Shown here piece by piece: positions 7,097 to 14,728 of a stretch of DNA of 23,415 nucleotides (position 1 is its first letter; every line of letters starts with the position of its first letter). The DNA is taken from NCBI GenBank assembly GCA_902470905.1, contig CABRIC010000031.1, positions 1-23,415 on the forward strand, in the 5' to 3' direction. The notes under the pieces were generated by a model that was given only the letters and a program-made list of their open reading frames with translations, was not told the origin of the DNA and did not search any database. The DNA comes from an uncultured Collinsella sp. Its GTDB lineage: Bacteria > Actinomycetota > Coriobacteriia > Coriobacteriales > Coriobacteriaceae. The position numbers and the translations under genes are program-made.

Positions 7097-7149
7097 TTTA
7101 AAAGTACGTTTTAACTGCAATAACTGTATCGTACCGAGTGGACTCGGTA
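7097..7149. promoter_or_regulatory. Palindromic sites upstream of spoVS
   Basis: Two symmetric sites lie in the 74-base gap between the ATPase gene and spoVS. One is TACCGAGT-GG-ACTCGGTA (7132-7149). The other is a near-palindrome around AAAAGTACGTTTT (about 7099-7111). No T-tract follows the first on the minus strand, so it is not a good terminator. They may be operators or an mRNA-processing hairpin. No clear -35/-10 pair was found. Confidence 0.35.
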
Positions 7150-7155
7150 AAGGCA

Positions 7156-8241
7156 CTATTCCTCTTTGGCAAGATCGAAGGTCACGGTGATTCGATCACG
7201 CGAAACGCGAATCTTTGGGTCGCCGCAAAGGTTGAGATAGTACCGGGCGGCAAGGTCATTAAAGTCGCGCTCCACAGCACGCGAAAACTGTGCCATGTCA
7301 TCCTTGGCAATACGTAGCCCGCGACGATCTTTCGCAAGATCGACAGGAGCCGGCGCATGCGAGGAAGAATCACGCTCGCGCAGCAAACGCGCGGTCACAC
7401 CGCGAACGGGCTTAATCTGCCCTGCCAAAATGCGATGTGCCGTGCGCTCGGACATCTCAAGACCCAAACCCGAACAGATGCGGATAAAGTCCTCGGCATC
7501 AGAGGCAAGGCCTAAACGATCGACAACCGGAAGCTCGCTCTCGTCATCAATAAACAGGAGACGCGACGTATCGAGCCGGCTTGACGCCTGAGCATAAAGG
7601 GTCGCGGCAATCTCAGACGGAGAACCAAGATAGACATCGCAACCACGCAACTCCTCGAGCGCAAACTCACAGGCAGCGCGAATAATATTATGCGGACCGC
7701 GAGCACAGACATAACGTCCGTCCTCATCCTTGACGGCCTGGGGCCAGCTGGACTGATCGGCGCGCTCACTGAGGCGGTCGGCCGCAACGCTCACCTTAAA
7801 GGCTGAACCAAGATCGACACCGGACGTGACCACACGGGCCTCGTCGGTGTTCTGCTTGATCGAAAACAATGCCATGCCACGACCGTGAACGCCCCAACGG
7901 TCCATCTTCATGCTCTCGAGCTTGGAGGTAACGCGAGCATCGAAGATTCGCTCTTGCATATCCTGCGGAACACCCGAGCCGTTATCCAGAAAGACAAGCG
8001 TGCGGACGCCATCTTCCTTGGTCGTAGCGAGAAAGACCTTGTCGGCGCCGGCATCGCGAGCATTACGGAGCATTTCGATGACGATATCCTCGACATGCTG
8101 AATGTCGTGCTTTGCCTGGCGCCGCTCGGCCTCCGAAACGCGGAGGCGGACATACCCCTCGCCAAGGTTCTCCTCGACGCGAAGGTTGCCCTCCCCCGAC
8201 ATCGACGCGATAAATGAGATGAGCTCGTTCGCGTCGCTCAT
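7156..8241 (-). CDS. GHKL-superfamily ATPase of unknown function (HATPase_c_3 type)
   Basis: The protein has 361 residues with an N-terminal Hsp90/gyrase/MutL-like ATP-binding fold. The N box is IEMLRNARDAGA, with Glu56 and Asn60; the G1 box is DNGSG at 86-90; and the glycine-rich lid is GVHGRGMALF at 117-126. There is no histidine-kinase phosphoacceptor domain, no gyrase or MutL transducer domain that I recognise and no membrane segment. The C-terminal half (about 190-361) is unrecognised. It starts one base after the rny stop (TAA-C-ATG) and has no Shine-Dalgarno of its own, so it depends on translation of rny. The position between RNase Y and SpoVS suggests a role linked to RNA or nucleic-acid handling, but no function can be assigned. 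Confidence 0.9.
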   Translation of the reverse strand: MSDANELISFIASMSGEGNLRVEENLGEGYVRLRVSEAERRQAKHDIQHVEDIVIEMLRNARDAGADKVFLATTKEDGVRTLVFLDNGSGVPQDMQERIFDARVTSKLESMKMDRWGVHGRGMALFSIKQNTDEARVVTSGVDLGSAFKVSVAADRLSERADQSSWPQAVKDEDGRYVCARGPHNIIRAACEFALEELRGCDVYLGSPSEIAATLYAQASSRLDTSRLLFIDDESELPVVDRLGLASDAEDFIRICSGLGLEMSERTAHRILAGQIKPVRGVTARLLRERDSSSHAPAPVDLAKDRRGLRIAKDDMAQFSRAVERDFNDLAARYYLNLCGDPKIRVSRDRITVTFDLAKEE

Positions 8242-8242
8242 G

Positions 8243-9793
8243 TTATTTAGCGATATCGACAGCGCGGCTCTCGCGAATCACGACGACGCGCACCTGACCG
8301 GGATACTCCATCTCTTCCTCGATCTGATGGGCGATATCGTGAGCCAGAACCGTGGACTGGGCATCGGAAATCTTGTCCGGCTGAACCATGACGTGGACCT
8401 CGCGACCAGCCTGCATGGCATAGGTACGCTCGACGCCGTCATGGGAGTTGGCGATCTCCTCGAGCTTCTCAAGACGCTTGATGTAGTTCTCGGCAGACTC
8501 GCGACGGGCACCGGGGCGAGAGGCAGAGACAGCATCGGCGGCCTGTACCAGAACATCGAGCACCGTGTTGGGGTCGACATCGGCATGGTGAGCCTCGATA
8601 GCGTGGACGATAACGGGCTTCTCGCCATAACGGCGGGCAAGCTCGGCGCCGATGACGGCATGCGGGCCCTCGACGTCGTGGTCGATTGCCTTGCCCAGGT
8701 CATGCAGCAGGCCGGCGCGCTTGGCGGTCACAACGTCAAGGCCAAGCTCGGAAGCCATCACGCCGCACAGATCAGAGACCTCGAGAGAGTGCTGAAGCAC
8801 GTTCTGACCAAACGAGGTACGGTAGCGCAGGGCACCAAGGGTCTTGACGATCTCGGGGTGCAGATCATGGATGCCGGTATCGAAGGCAGCCTGCTCGCCA
8901 GCCTCGCGCACGCGCTGCTGAACCAGATCGGCAGCCTTGTGATACATCTCCTCGATGCGGGCAGGGTGAATGCGGCCGTCGGCGATGAGGTTCTCGAGGG
9001 CGACACGGGCGGTCTCACGACGGACCGGGTCGAAGCTCGAAAGAACGACGGTCTCGGGCGTGTCATCGATCACGAGATTGACGCCGGAAACCTGCTCGAA
9101 GGTCCGGATGTTGCGACCCTCGCGACCGATGATACGGCCCTTGAGGTCATCAGAGGGAATGTGCACGGAGGTAACGGTGACCTCGGCTGTGTGGTCGGCA
9201 GCGCAGCGCTGAATCGCCAGGGACAGAATCTCCTGGGCGGTCTTGTGGCACTCGGCGCGAACCTGCTGCTCGGACTCGCGAATGATCGTGGCAGCCTCGT
9301 GGGTGACCTCGCCGCGAACCTTATCGAGGAGCTCCTTGTGGGCATCCTCGCGGGTCAGGTCGGCGATACGCTCGAGCTCGGAGGTCTGCTTGGCGCAGAG
9401 CTCCTCGAGCTCGCGAGAGCGCTTCTCGACCTGACCGGCCTGGCTGGACAGCTGGTGCTCACGCTTGTCGAGAGCGTCGTTGCGGCGATCGAGGGACTCC
9501 TCGCGCTGCATCACACGGTTCTCGAGCGTACGAATCTCGCTCTTACGCTGCTTGTCCTCGGCCTCGGCGGCCTGCTTGTTCTTGATGATCTCCTCTTTAG
9601 CCTCGAGCAGAGCCTCTTTTTTGAGGGTCTCGGCCTGACGCTTAGCATCACCGATCAGGGACTCAGCCTGTGCGTGTGCCGACTGGATCTTTTCGTCGGC
9701 CTCGTGAAGACTACCCTGCTTGGCGGTGCGCATGTAGGCAATGGCGGCGATGGCACCCAAAACGATGCCAACGAGCGCTGCGATGATAGGCAT
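8243..9793 (-). CDS. rny: Ribonuclease Y
   Basis: RNase Y is the membrane-anchored endoribonuclease that starts mRNA decay in many Gram-positive bacteria. The protein has 516 residues: an N-terminal membrane anchor (about 4-21), a long coiled coil rich in Lys, Glu and Gln (about 25-190), a KH domain containing GRIIGREGRNIRTFE, and an HD domain with the LLHDLGKA metal-binding motif and the downstream VHAIEAHH. The ATG at 9793 is preferred over a GTG at 9799 because AAGGAG lies 5 bases before the ATG and runs into the GTG. A strong promoter about 170 bases upstream gives a long leader with two hairpins. The GHKL ATPase gene follows after 1 base. Confidence 0.98.
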   Translation of the reverse strand: MPIIAALVGIVLGAIAAIAYMRTAKQGSLHEADEKIQSAHAQAESLIGDAKRQAETLKKEALLEAKEEIIKNKQAAEAEDKQRKSEIRTLENRVMQREESLDRRNDALDKREHQLSSQAGQVEKRSRELEELCAKQTSELERIADLTREDAHKELLDKVRGEVTHEAATIIRESEQQVRAECHKTAQEILSLAIQRCAADHTAEVTVTSVHIPSDDLKGRIIGREGRNIRTFEQVSGVNLVIDDTPETVVLSSFDPVRRETARVALENLIADGRIHPARIEEMYHKAADLVQQRVREAGEQAAFDTGIHDLHPEIVKTLGALRYRTSFGQNVLQHSLEVSDLCGVMASELGLDVVTAKRAGLLHDLGKAIDHDVEGPHAVIGAELARRYGEKPVIVHAIEAHHADVDPNTVLDVLVQAADAVSASRPGARRESAENYIKRLEKLEEIANSHDGVERTYAMQAGREVHVMVQPDKISDAQSTVLAHDIAHQIEEEMEYPGQVRVVVIRESRAVDIAK

Positions 9794-9828
9794 GCTCACT
9801 CCTTTTTATGGATTCGTTACACAACAAA

Positions 9829-9854
9829 GCGAACCGTCCTTACGAACGGCTCGC
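9829..9854 (-). terminator. Attenuator-like hairpin in the rny leader
   Basis: On the minus strand GCGAGCCGT and ACGGTTCGC pair over 9 bp, with one G-U, around an 8-base loop and are followed by TTTGTTGTG. The hairpin lies between the rny promoter and the gene, 35 bases before the start codon. It could stop part of the transcripts or serve as a cleavage site for autoregulation. The T-tract is interrupted, so termination would be partial at best. Confidence 0.45.
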
Positions 9855-9915
9855 GACATTTGAGTAATATGGGCGCAGCTTATGCGGGTCAGATACAGAT
9901 AAACATATAAACAAA

Positions 9916-9930
9916 CTCATCACAGATGAG
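9916..9930 (-). terminator. Small hairpin followed by T-rich run in the rny leader
   Basis: CTCATC-TGT-GATGAG forms a 6-bp stem with a 3-base loop and is followed on the minus strand by TTTGTTTATAT. It lies about 20 to 40 bases after the predicted transcription start. The stem is short and only half G+C, so it is a weak terminator or pause candidate. Confidence 0.35.
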
Positions 9931-9959
9931 CACATATCACAAAGCAAATGACAGTGTTT

Positions 9960-9988
9960 ATCGTACGTTGAACCACAACAACTGTCAA
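9960..9988 (-). promoter_or_regulatory. Predicted sigma-70-type promoter of rny
   Basis: On the minus strand TTGACA (9988-9983) is followed after exactly 17 bases by TACGAT (9965-9960). Transcription would begin near 9953, leaving a leader of about 160 bases before the rny start codon. This separates rny from the recA-recX unit. Confidence 0.7.
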
Positions 9989-10050
9989 ATAAATGGCCCC
10001 GGCACGGCGGCTAAAACGCGGTGAACGGCAGGGCCACAAAACGCATACGC

Positions 10051-10743
10051 CTAAACCGCACATTCCTCGCGTTCGGCATCGAGACGTGCCTTAACGGCAT
10101 CGGCGGCGATGTGATACGAGAAGCCCTTGCCCATCAAAAACCGAACCAGTTTTTCGAATCCACGCGTCTCTGGAACACGCCGCTTGGCGAGCAGGGCTGA
10201 CGCACGCGCCAAATCGTCTTCGACGGCAAAATAATCCTCGGGATAACCGGGAATGTCATCGAGCACGACATGACGGCGCTTGAGCTCGGTCTCGATTTTG
10301 CGCTGTCCCCAACCGCGCCGCTTGCGCTCCTCGATAAAGTACGAGCAAAAGCGGTTCTCGTCCAAAAAGTGATACTCGGTGGCGCGCTCGACGGCGAAAT
10401 CGATCGCGGGCTGGTGAAAGCCGTAGCGAGCCAGCTTGTCACGGACCTCACCCGTCGCATGGTCGCGGCGCGATAGCATCTCGGTCACCATGGTAAGTGC
10501 ACATTTACGCTCGATGAGCTGCACCGCCTCACGGAAGTTGTCCCAATCACAGGGAAGATCGGGGCGGTTTTTGACATACAGCCGCGCGACCCGCACGGGA
10601 ATCCAAATGGACCGCTCAAAACCGCCCTCAAGCTCACAATCGATATGTGCGCAAGGCTTTTTGGACGCATACCCGCTCGAGAACGAGGAGGCCGCCTTCT
10701 TATCGGGAAAGACGACCGTGGCCTCGGTCACCGTATACGACAT
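10051..10743 (-). CDS. recX: Regulatory protein RecX
   Basis: RecX binds RecA filaments and limits RecA activity. The 230 residues are mostly helical. The RecX-type tandem three-helix repeats are visible from about residue 85: MLSRRDHATGEVRDKLARYGF, then the repeat with FCSYFIEERKRRGWGQRKIETELKRRHV, and a last repeat ending in GFSYHIAADAV. The gene begins 11 bases after the recA stop and has no recognisable Shine-Dalgarno, which fits the low RecX:RecA ratio known in other bacteria and suggests dependence on recA translation. It ends the recA unit. A GC-rich partly complementary stretch follows, about 9992-10034, then ATTTATTTG, which may be a terminator but folds unconvincingly. Confidence 0.95.
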   Translation of the reverse strand: MSYTVTEATVVFPDKKAASSFSSGYASKKPCAHIDCELEGGFERSIWIPVRVARLYVKNRPDLPCDWDNFREAVQLIERKCALTMVTEMLSRRDHATGEVRDKLARYGFHQPAIDFAVERATEYHFLDENRFCSYFIEERKRRGWGQRKIETELKRRHVVLDDIPGYPEDYFAVEDDLARASALLAKRRVPETRGFEKLVRFLMGKGFSYHIAADAVKARLDAEREECAV

Positions 10744-10754
10744 GAGCGTAACCG

Positions 10755-11903
10755 CTACTCGTCGTCATCATCGAGCATGGCGGAACCATCGATGGCGTAA
10801 AGCTCGTCAAACTCCTCAGGCGCAGGCTGATCGGTCAGCTCGACCTCGGACGGAGCATCGTCATCAAATTCAAGTCCGCAGGCAAGGCGAACCTTATGCT
10901 CAATCTCGTCGGCGCAATCGGGGTGTTCGCGCAGGAAAGCCTTGGCGGCCTCGCGACCGTTGCCGAGCTTGTCCTCGCCATAGGCAAACCAGGAGCCCAT
11001 CTTCTTGCAAATGCCGCACTCGACAGCCATGTCCAGAATCGAGCCCTCCTTAGAGATGCCCGTACCGTACATGATGTCGAACTCAGCAGAACGGAACGGA
11101 GCTGCCACCTTGTTCTTAACGACCTTGGCGCGCACGCGGTTACCGATAACCTCGTCCTTAAGCTTAATGCTGTCGATGCGGCGAATGTCGATACGCACCG
11201 AAGAGAAGAACTTAAGGGCGCGGCCGCCCGTCGTGGTCTCGGGGTTGCCGAACATGACGCCGATCTTCTCACGCAGCTGGTTAATGAAGATGCACGTCGT
11301 GTTGGACTTGGACAGCGAGCCGGCGAGCTTGCGGAGCGCCTGGCTCATCAGGCGAGCCTGAAGACCGACCGTAGTGTCGCCGATTTCTCCCTCGATCTCG
11401 GCACGCGGGGTCAGCGCAGCGACGGAGTCAACGACGATGGCATCGATGGCGCCGGAACGCACGAGCATGTCAACGATCTCGAGCGCCTGCTCACCCGTAT
11501 CGGGCTGGGAAATGAGCACCTCGTCGATATCCACGCCGATGCGTGCGGCATACGTGGGATCGAGCGCGTGCTCGGCATCGATAAATGCCACAACGCCACC
11601 CATTGCCTGGGCCTCGGCCAGGATCTCGAGCGAAAGCGTCGTCTTACCGGAGGACTCAGGACCGTAAATCTCGACGATACGGCCGCGCGGCACGCCGCCG
11701 ATACCCAGCGCGGCATCGAGTGCCAGAGCGCCCGTGGGAATGGCCTCGACCTCGAGCTCGGGACCACCGTCGCCGTACCTCATGATGGAACCCTGGCCGA
11801 ATTTCTTCTCGATCTCGGCCTTGGTGGTGGCGATCATCTCATCGCGCTCTTTACCCGTCGTGCGAGCATGAACGGTACGTACGGGACCTGAATTCTTGGC
11901 CAT
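10755..11903 (-). CDS. recA: Recombinase A
   Basis: RecA catalyses homologous strand exchange and stimulates LexA self-cleavage. With the start at 11903 it has 382 residues. The Walker A is GPESSGKT (81-88), the Walker B AIVVDS (155-160), loop 1 EGEIGDTTVG (171-180) and loop 2 GNPETTTGGRALKF (219-232). The C-terminus is strongly acidic, ending in DDDDE, as is usual. I chose this start because AGGAGG lies 7 bases upstream; a slightly longer open frame would include the Shine-Dalgarno. The promoter just upstream contains a perfect LexA box. recX follows 11 bases after the stop. Confidence 0.99.
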   Translation of the reverse strand: MAKNSGPVRTVHARTTGKERDEMIATTKAEIEKKFGQGSIMRYGDGGPELEVEAIPTGALALDAALGIGGVPRGRIVEIYGPESSGKTTLSLEILAEAQAMGGVVAFIDAEHALDPTYAARIGVDIDEVLISQPDTGEQALEIVDMLVRSGAIDAIVVDSVAALTPRAEIEGEIGDTTVGLQARLMSQALRKLAGSLSKSNTTCIFINQLREKIGVMFGNPETTTGGRALKFFSSVRIDIRRIDSIKLKDEVIGNRVRAKVVKNKVAAPFRSAEFDIMYGTGISKEGSILDMAVECGICKKMGSWFAYGEDKLGNGREAAKAFLREHPDCADEIEHKVRLACGLEFDDDAPSEVELTDQPAPEEFDELYAIDGSAMLDDDDE

Positions 11904-11933
11904 GAATAGCCCTCCTCTTAACAACCTGCATCG

Positions 11934-11962
11934 ATAATAAACGAACGGCTGTTCGTGGTCAA
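11934..11962 (-). promoter_or_regulatory. SOS promoter of recA with LexA box in the spacer
   Basis: On the minus strand TTGACC (11962-11957) and TATTAT (11939-11934) are separated by exactly 17 bases. The perfect operator CGAACGGCTGTTCG (11942-11955) fills the spacer and extends to a 16-base palindrome with flanking A and T. LexA binding would directly exclude RNA polymerase. Confidence 0.9.
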
Positions 11963-12004
11963 CCGTTCAGGCCAATCATATGCAGGCGGTCTTTCCAAAA
12001 CCCA

Positions 12005-12054
12005 ACCAAACGCCGACCAAACACTGACCAAATGCTTGACCACAAAGGACCAAA
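12005..12054. repeat. Phased short direct repeats (ACCAAA) upstream of the recA promoter
   Basis: ACCAAA, or the close variant ACCACAAA, begins at 12005, 12016, 12027, 12039 and 12049, giving steps of 11, 11, 12 and 10 bases, about one helical turn each. The block lies 43 to 92 bases upstream of the recA -35 on the minus strand. It could be an array of protein-binding sites or phased A-tracts that bend DNA. There is no gene here. Confidence 0.6.
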
Positions 12055-12129
12055 TATGAACAAGGCAGGCAAAAATACATCTACAACCAGCACAAACGCC
12101 AAATGAGCCTAAGGTCCCTATCTCCACAA

Positions 12130-12153
12130 TTAAGGGGCTCGGAGGCCCCTTAA
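12130..12153 (-). terminator. Terminator hairpin after the cinA-like gene
   Basis: TTAAGGGGC and GCCCCTTAA form a perfect 9-bp stem with a 6-base loop, starting 7 bases after the stop codon. On the minus strand it is followed by TTG only, so the T-tract is poor. The stem is strong and separates the long unit upstream from the recA promoter. Confidence 0.65.
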
Positions 12154-12160
12154 AACACGT

Positions 12161-12697
12161 CTATTCCATAGAGTTGAGCACAAGGGCAATGCGACCCAAT
12201 GCCTCCGTGACCGCATGGGCACGAACACACGAACGGTCGCCCTCATAGTGGCAGCGCACAGAGTCCACGACCGGCACGCCCCCATCGGCGGAACGATGCG
12301 CCCAGCCAATATAGAAAGTGCCCGCCGGATCGTCCTCAGTGCCACCGCCGGGGCCGGCATAACCCGTTGCGCTCACTGCAATATCGCTCTGGTACAGCTC
12401 CAGCGAACCCACCGCCATCTCGCGCGCGGTCTGATGCGACACCGCGGTATAGCGGTCGAGCGTTTCCTGCTCAACACCAAGAACGCGATGCTTAATCTCA
12501 TCGCAATAGGTCACCGCACCGCCACGCAGCACCGCCGAGGCGCCCGGGATATCGGCAATCGTCGAGGCGATCATACCCGCCGTCAGCGACTCAGCCGTCG
12601 AAACCGTCACGCCCCGAGCGCTCGCGCGCTCGACAATATCGCGCGCCAGCTCCTCGTTATGTGCGGAAATCTGCTCAAAAGAGTCCGTCATACCCAC
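12161..12697 (-). CDS. pncC: CinA C-terminal domain protein / nicotinamide-nucleotide amidohydrolase (PncC type)
   Basis: The 178 residues cover only the C-terminal amidase domain of CinA, without the N-terminal MoCF-like domain of full-length CinA. The domain deamidates nicotinamide mononucleotide to nicotinate mononucleotide in NAD recycling. TAESLTAGM (about 34-42) and the later TGYAGPGGGT are the family signatures. The frame opens at a GTG (12697); an ATG at 12691 is the alternative, and neither has a strong Shine-Dalgarno. It follows pgsA after 6 bases and precedes recA, the pgsA-cinA-recA order known from Bacillus and Streptococcus. Here a terminator and an SOS promoter separate it from recA. 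Confidence 0.92.
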   Translation of the reverse strand: MGMTDSFEQISAHNEELARDIVERASARGVTVSTAESLTAGMIASTIADIPGASAVLRGGAVTYCDEIKHRVLGVEQETLDRYTAVSHQTAREMAVGSLELYQSDIAVSATGYAGPGGGTEDDPAGTFYIGWAHRSADGGVPVVDSVRCHYEGDRSCVRAHAVTEALGRIALVLNSME

Positions 12698-12703
12698 CAG
12701 GAC

Positions 12704-13342
12704 CTAGACCGAAAAGACAATCTTGCGGCAGTTCCAGAAGTACTGGGCGCCCGAGATAACGGTCAGGACAACGGCAACGGCGTACAGGAAGCGCGACACC
12801 GAGTAGATGCCGAGCGTCAGCGCCACCGGGCCAAGGTGCAAGCCGGCCATAGCAAAAACGCACAGGTAACCGCAGATGGAGACCATCGTGGTTGCCGTCT
12901 TGTACTTGCCGAGCTTATCGGCCGCAACGACCACACCGGCCGCACTCGCGACCATGCGAAGGGCGCTCACCAGAAGCTCACGGAACAGGATAATGAACAC
13001 GGACCACACGGTCACCGCGCCAAAATCCAAGAACAGCAGCAGGGCCGAGAACACGAGCAGCTTATCGGCGATGGGGTCCAAGAATTTACCGAAGTCGGTG
13101 ATCTCGTTGCGCGAACGCGCCAGATAACCGTCGACCTTATCGGTGCACGACAGGATCACATACAGAATGAAGGCAGCGGCGGCGAGCGGGCCGTCGAAGG
13201 TGCTCCAATCCGTACCGGCAACACTCGTGTGAGAAAGCGCCGACACGATCATGAACACCGGGATAAAGACGATGCGAACGCACGTCACGATGTTGGCGGG
13301 CGTCCAGACACTCGTCAGTTCCTTATTGCTCTCGTTTGACAC
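12704..13342 (-). CDS. pgsA: CDP-diacylglycerol-glycerol-3-phosphate 3-phosphatidyltransferase
   Basis: This membrane enzyme makes phosphatidylglycerol phosphate from CDP-diacylglycerol and glycerol 3-phosphate. The 212 residues contain several hydrophobic segments and the full CDP-alcohol phosphotransferase motif: Asp68, Asp71, Gly72, Ala75, Arg76, Gly85, Asp89 and Asp93 in exact D-x2-DG-x2-AR-x8-G-x3-D-x3-D spacing. The start is a GTG at 13342, with AGGAG 6 bases upstream overlapping the rimO stop (TAGGAG). Nine bases separate it from rimO and 6 from the cinA-like gene. PgsA among CDP-alcohol transferases is favoured by the neighbouring cinA and recA; a related specificity cannot be fully excluded. 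Confidence 0.93.
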   Translation of the reverse strand: MSNESNKELTSVWTPANIVTCVRIVFIPVFMIVSALSHTSVAGTDWSTFDGPLAAAAFILYVILSCTDKVDGYLARSRNEITDFGKFLDPIADKLLVFSALLLFLDFGAVTVWSVFIILFRELLVSALRMVASAAGVVVAADKLGKYKTATTMVSICGYLCVFAMAGLHLGPVALTLGIYSVSRFLYAVAVVLTVISGAQYFWNCRKIVFSV

Positions 13343-13351
13343 GACGCTCTC

Positions 13352-14701
13352 CTACTCCACAACATGGCCGATAAGCTCATAGCAGAAGCTATCGGTAAAC
13401 TCGACAGTCAGAATATCGCCCACGGACGCCTCGCTGGCGTCCAAGTGCACCGCGCCATCGGAATCGGGCGCCTGGAACCAGGCATGACCAATCAGCTCGG
13501 CGCCATCCTCGGTCTCTTCGATACCGTCGACGATCACCTGGGCGCGCTCGCCCACATGTGCGGCGGTGGCGGCAAAACCGAGCGACTCGGCCAGGTCCAT
13601 GGCCTCCTGGGCGCGCTCGAGCTTAACCTCCTCATCGACCTGGCCCTCCATCTTAGCGGCCAGGCTGCCCTCCTCCTGCGAGTAGGCAAAGACACTCGTG
13701 TAGTCAAAGCCGACGGTGTCCATAAAGTCGATAAGATCGCGGAACTCGTCGTCGGTCTCGGTCGGGAAGCCGACCATGGCCGTGGAACGAATCACGATGC
13801 CGGGGATGCGCTCGCGAAGGTCGCGGAACAGATCCTCGAGCTCCTGGCGCGAACCGGAGCGACGCATGGCCTTGAGAATGCGCGCGTCGCAGTGCTGCAC
13901 GGGGATATCGATATAGGGCAGCACCTCGGGCGTATCGCGAATCGTCTCGATGAGTTCGTCAGTCATGCCCTCGGGCTGCAAGTAGAGCACACGGACCCAG
14001 ACGTTGTGCGGGCGCACGGCCTCGGCGACGGCACGCAGCAGCTGCGCCAGATTGCGCGGCGAGCCATCGGCGACGTCCTCGTCGGCAAAGTCGGTACCCC
14101 AGATGCCCGTGTCCTGGCCGATCAGCACGATCTCGCGCACACCGCCGGCAACCAGGTCGCGCACCTCGGAGATGATGCTCTCGGCATTGCGCGAATGATA
14201 GCGGCCGCGGATGTAGGGAATCATGCAGAAGCTGCAGAAGCGGTTGCAGCCATCGGAAATCTTGACGTAGGCGACAGCACCCTCGACGGTACGTTTGACC
14301 TGCGGGATATAGGCTGCAATCTCACGCTCGACACCCAGCACGCCATCGATGACCGCCACGATGCCGTCTTCCTCGTCGGCCTTCACAAAGGCAGCGACCT
14401 CAGGCAGCTCGTCAGGCAGGTCATCGCCATAGCGCGACGGCACGCAGCCGCACATGACGATGGGGCAAGAACGAACGCCGTCCTGAACCTCGTTGGCGAG
14501 CTCGAGCGTGGTCTCGATGCTCTCGGACGTTGCGGAGGCGAGGAACGAGCAAGTATTGACGATGGCGATATCGGCATCCTGCGGGTCTAATGCCTCCTCG
14601 TAGCCCGCGGCAGTCAAAAGAGAACGCATGCGGTCGGTGTCAACCTCGTTCTTAGCGCACCCGAGGGTGATGTAGAGCACGGAGCCCAACGGTGTATCCA
14701 T
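13352..14701 (-). CDS. rimO: Ribosomal protein uS12 methylthiotransferase RimO
   Basis: RimO is a radical-SAM enzyme that adds a methylthio group to an aspartate of ribosomal protein S12. The 449 residues have the RimO-type signatures that distinguish it from MiaB: TLGCAKNEVDTDRM at 12-25, NTCSF at 49-53, GC at 85-86, the radical-SAM motif CNRFCSFC at 152-159 and IPYIRGRYHSR right after it, with a TRAM-like domain at the end. The window thus holds both methylthiotransferase types, 6.6 kb apart. The ATG at 14701 has only a distant AAAGGA (12 bases), so initiation may be weak. It is 27 bases after yajQ. Confidence 0.97.
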   Translation of the reverse strand: MDTPLGSVLYITLGCAKNEVDTDRMRSLLTAAGYEEALDPQDADIAIVNTCSFLASATSESIETTLELANEVQDGVRSCPIVMCGCVPSRYGDDLPDELPEVAAFVKADEEDGIVAVIDGVLGVEREIAAYIPQVKRTVEGAVAYVKISDGCNRFCSFCMIPYIRGRYHSRNAESIISEVRDLVAGGVREIVLIGQDTGIWGTDFADEDVADGSPRNLAQLLRAVAEAVRPHNVWVRVLYLQPEGMTDELIETIRDTPEVLPYIDIPVQHCDARILKAMRRSGSRQELEDLFRDLRERIPGIVIRSTAMVGFPTETDDEFRDLIDFMDTVGFDYTSVFAYSQEEGSLAAKMEGQVDEEVKLERAQEAMDLAESLGFAATAAHVGERAQVIVDGIEETEDGAELIGHAWFQAPDSDGAVHLDASEASVGDILTVEFTDSFCYELIGHVVE

Positions 14702-14728
14702 GTTGGAGAGCAGTCCTTTCGATTGATA

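Noticed and set aside
9829..9854. LexA box in the rny leader (CGTTCG / GGTTCG words)
   Set aside because: The half-sites do not form CGAAC-N4-GTTCG; the symmetry is that of an RNA hairpin.
8102..9910. Very long plus-strand open frame opposite rny
   Set aside because: It is antisense to a complete RNase Y with all motifs, and arises from GC-rich codon bias. It shows low-complexity Gly/Leu/Asp composition and no domain.
9992..10034. Terminator after recX
   Set aside because: TGGCCC and GGGCCA can pair across the stretch and ATTTATTTG follows, but the loop is long and the inner pairing poor, so it is not listed as a feature.
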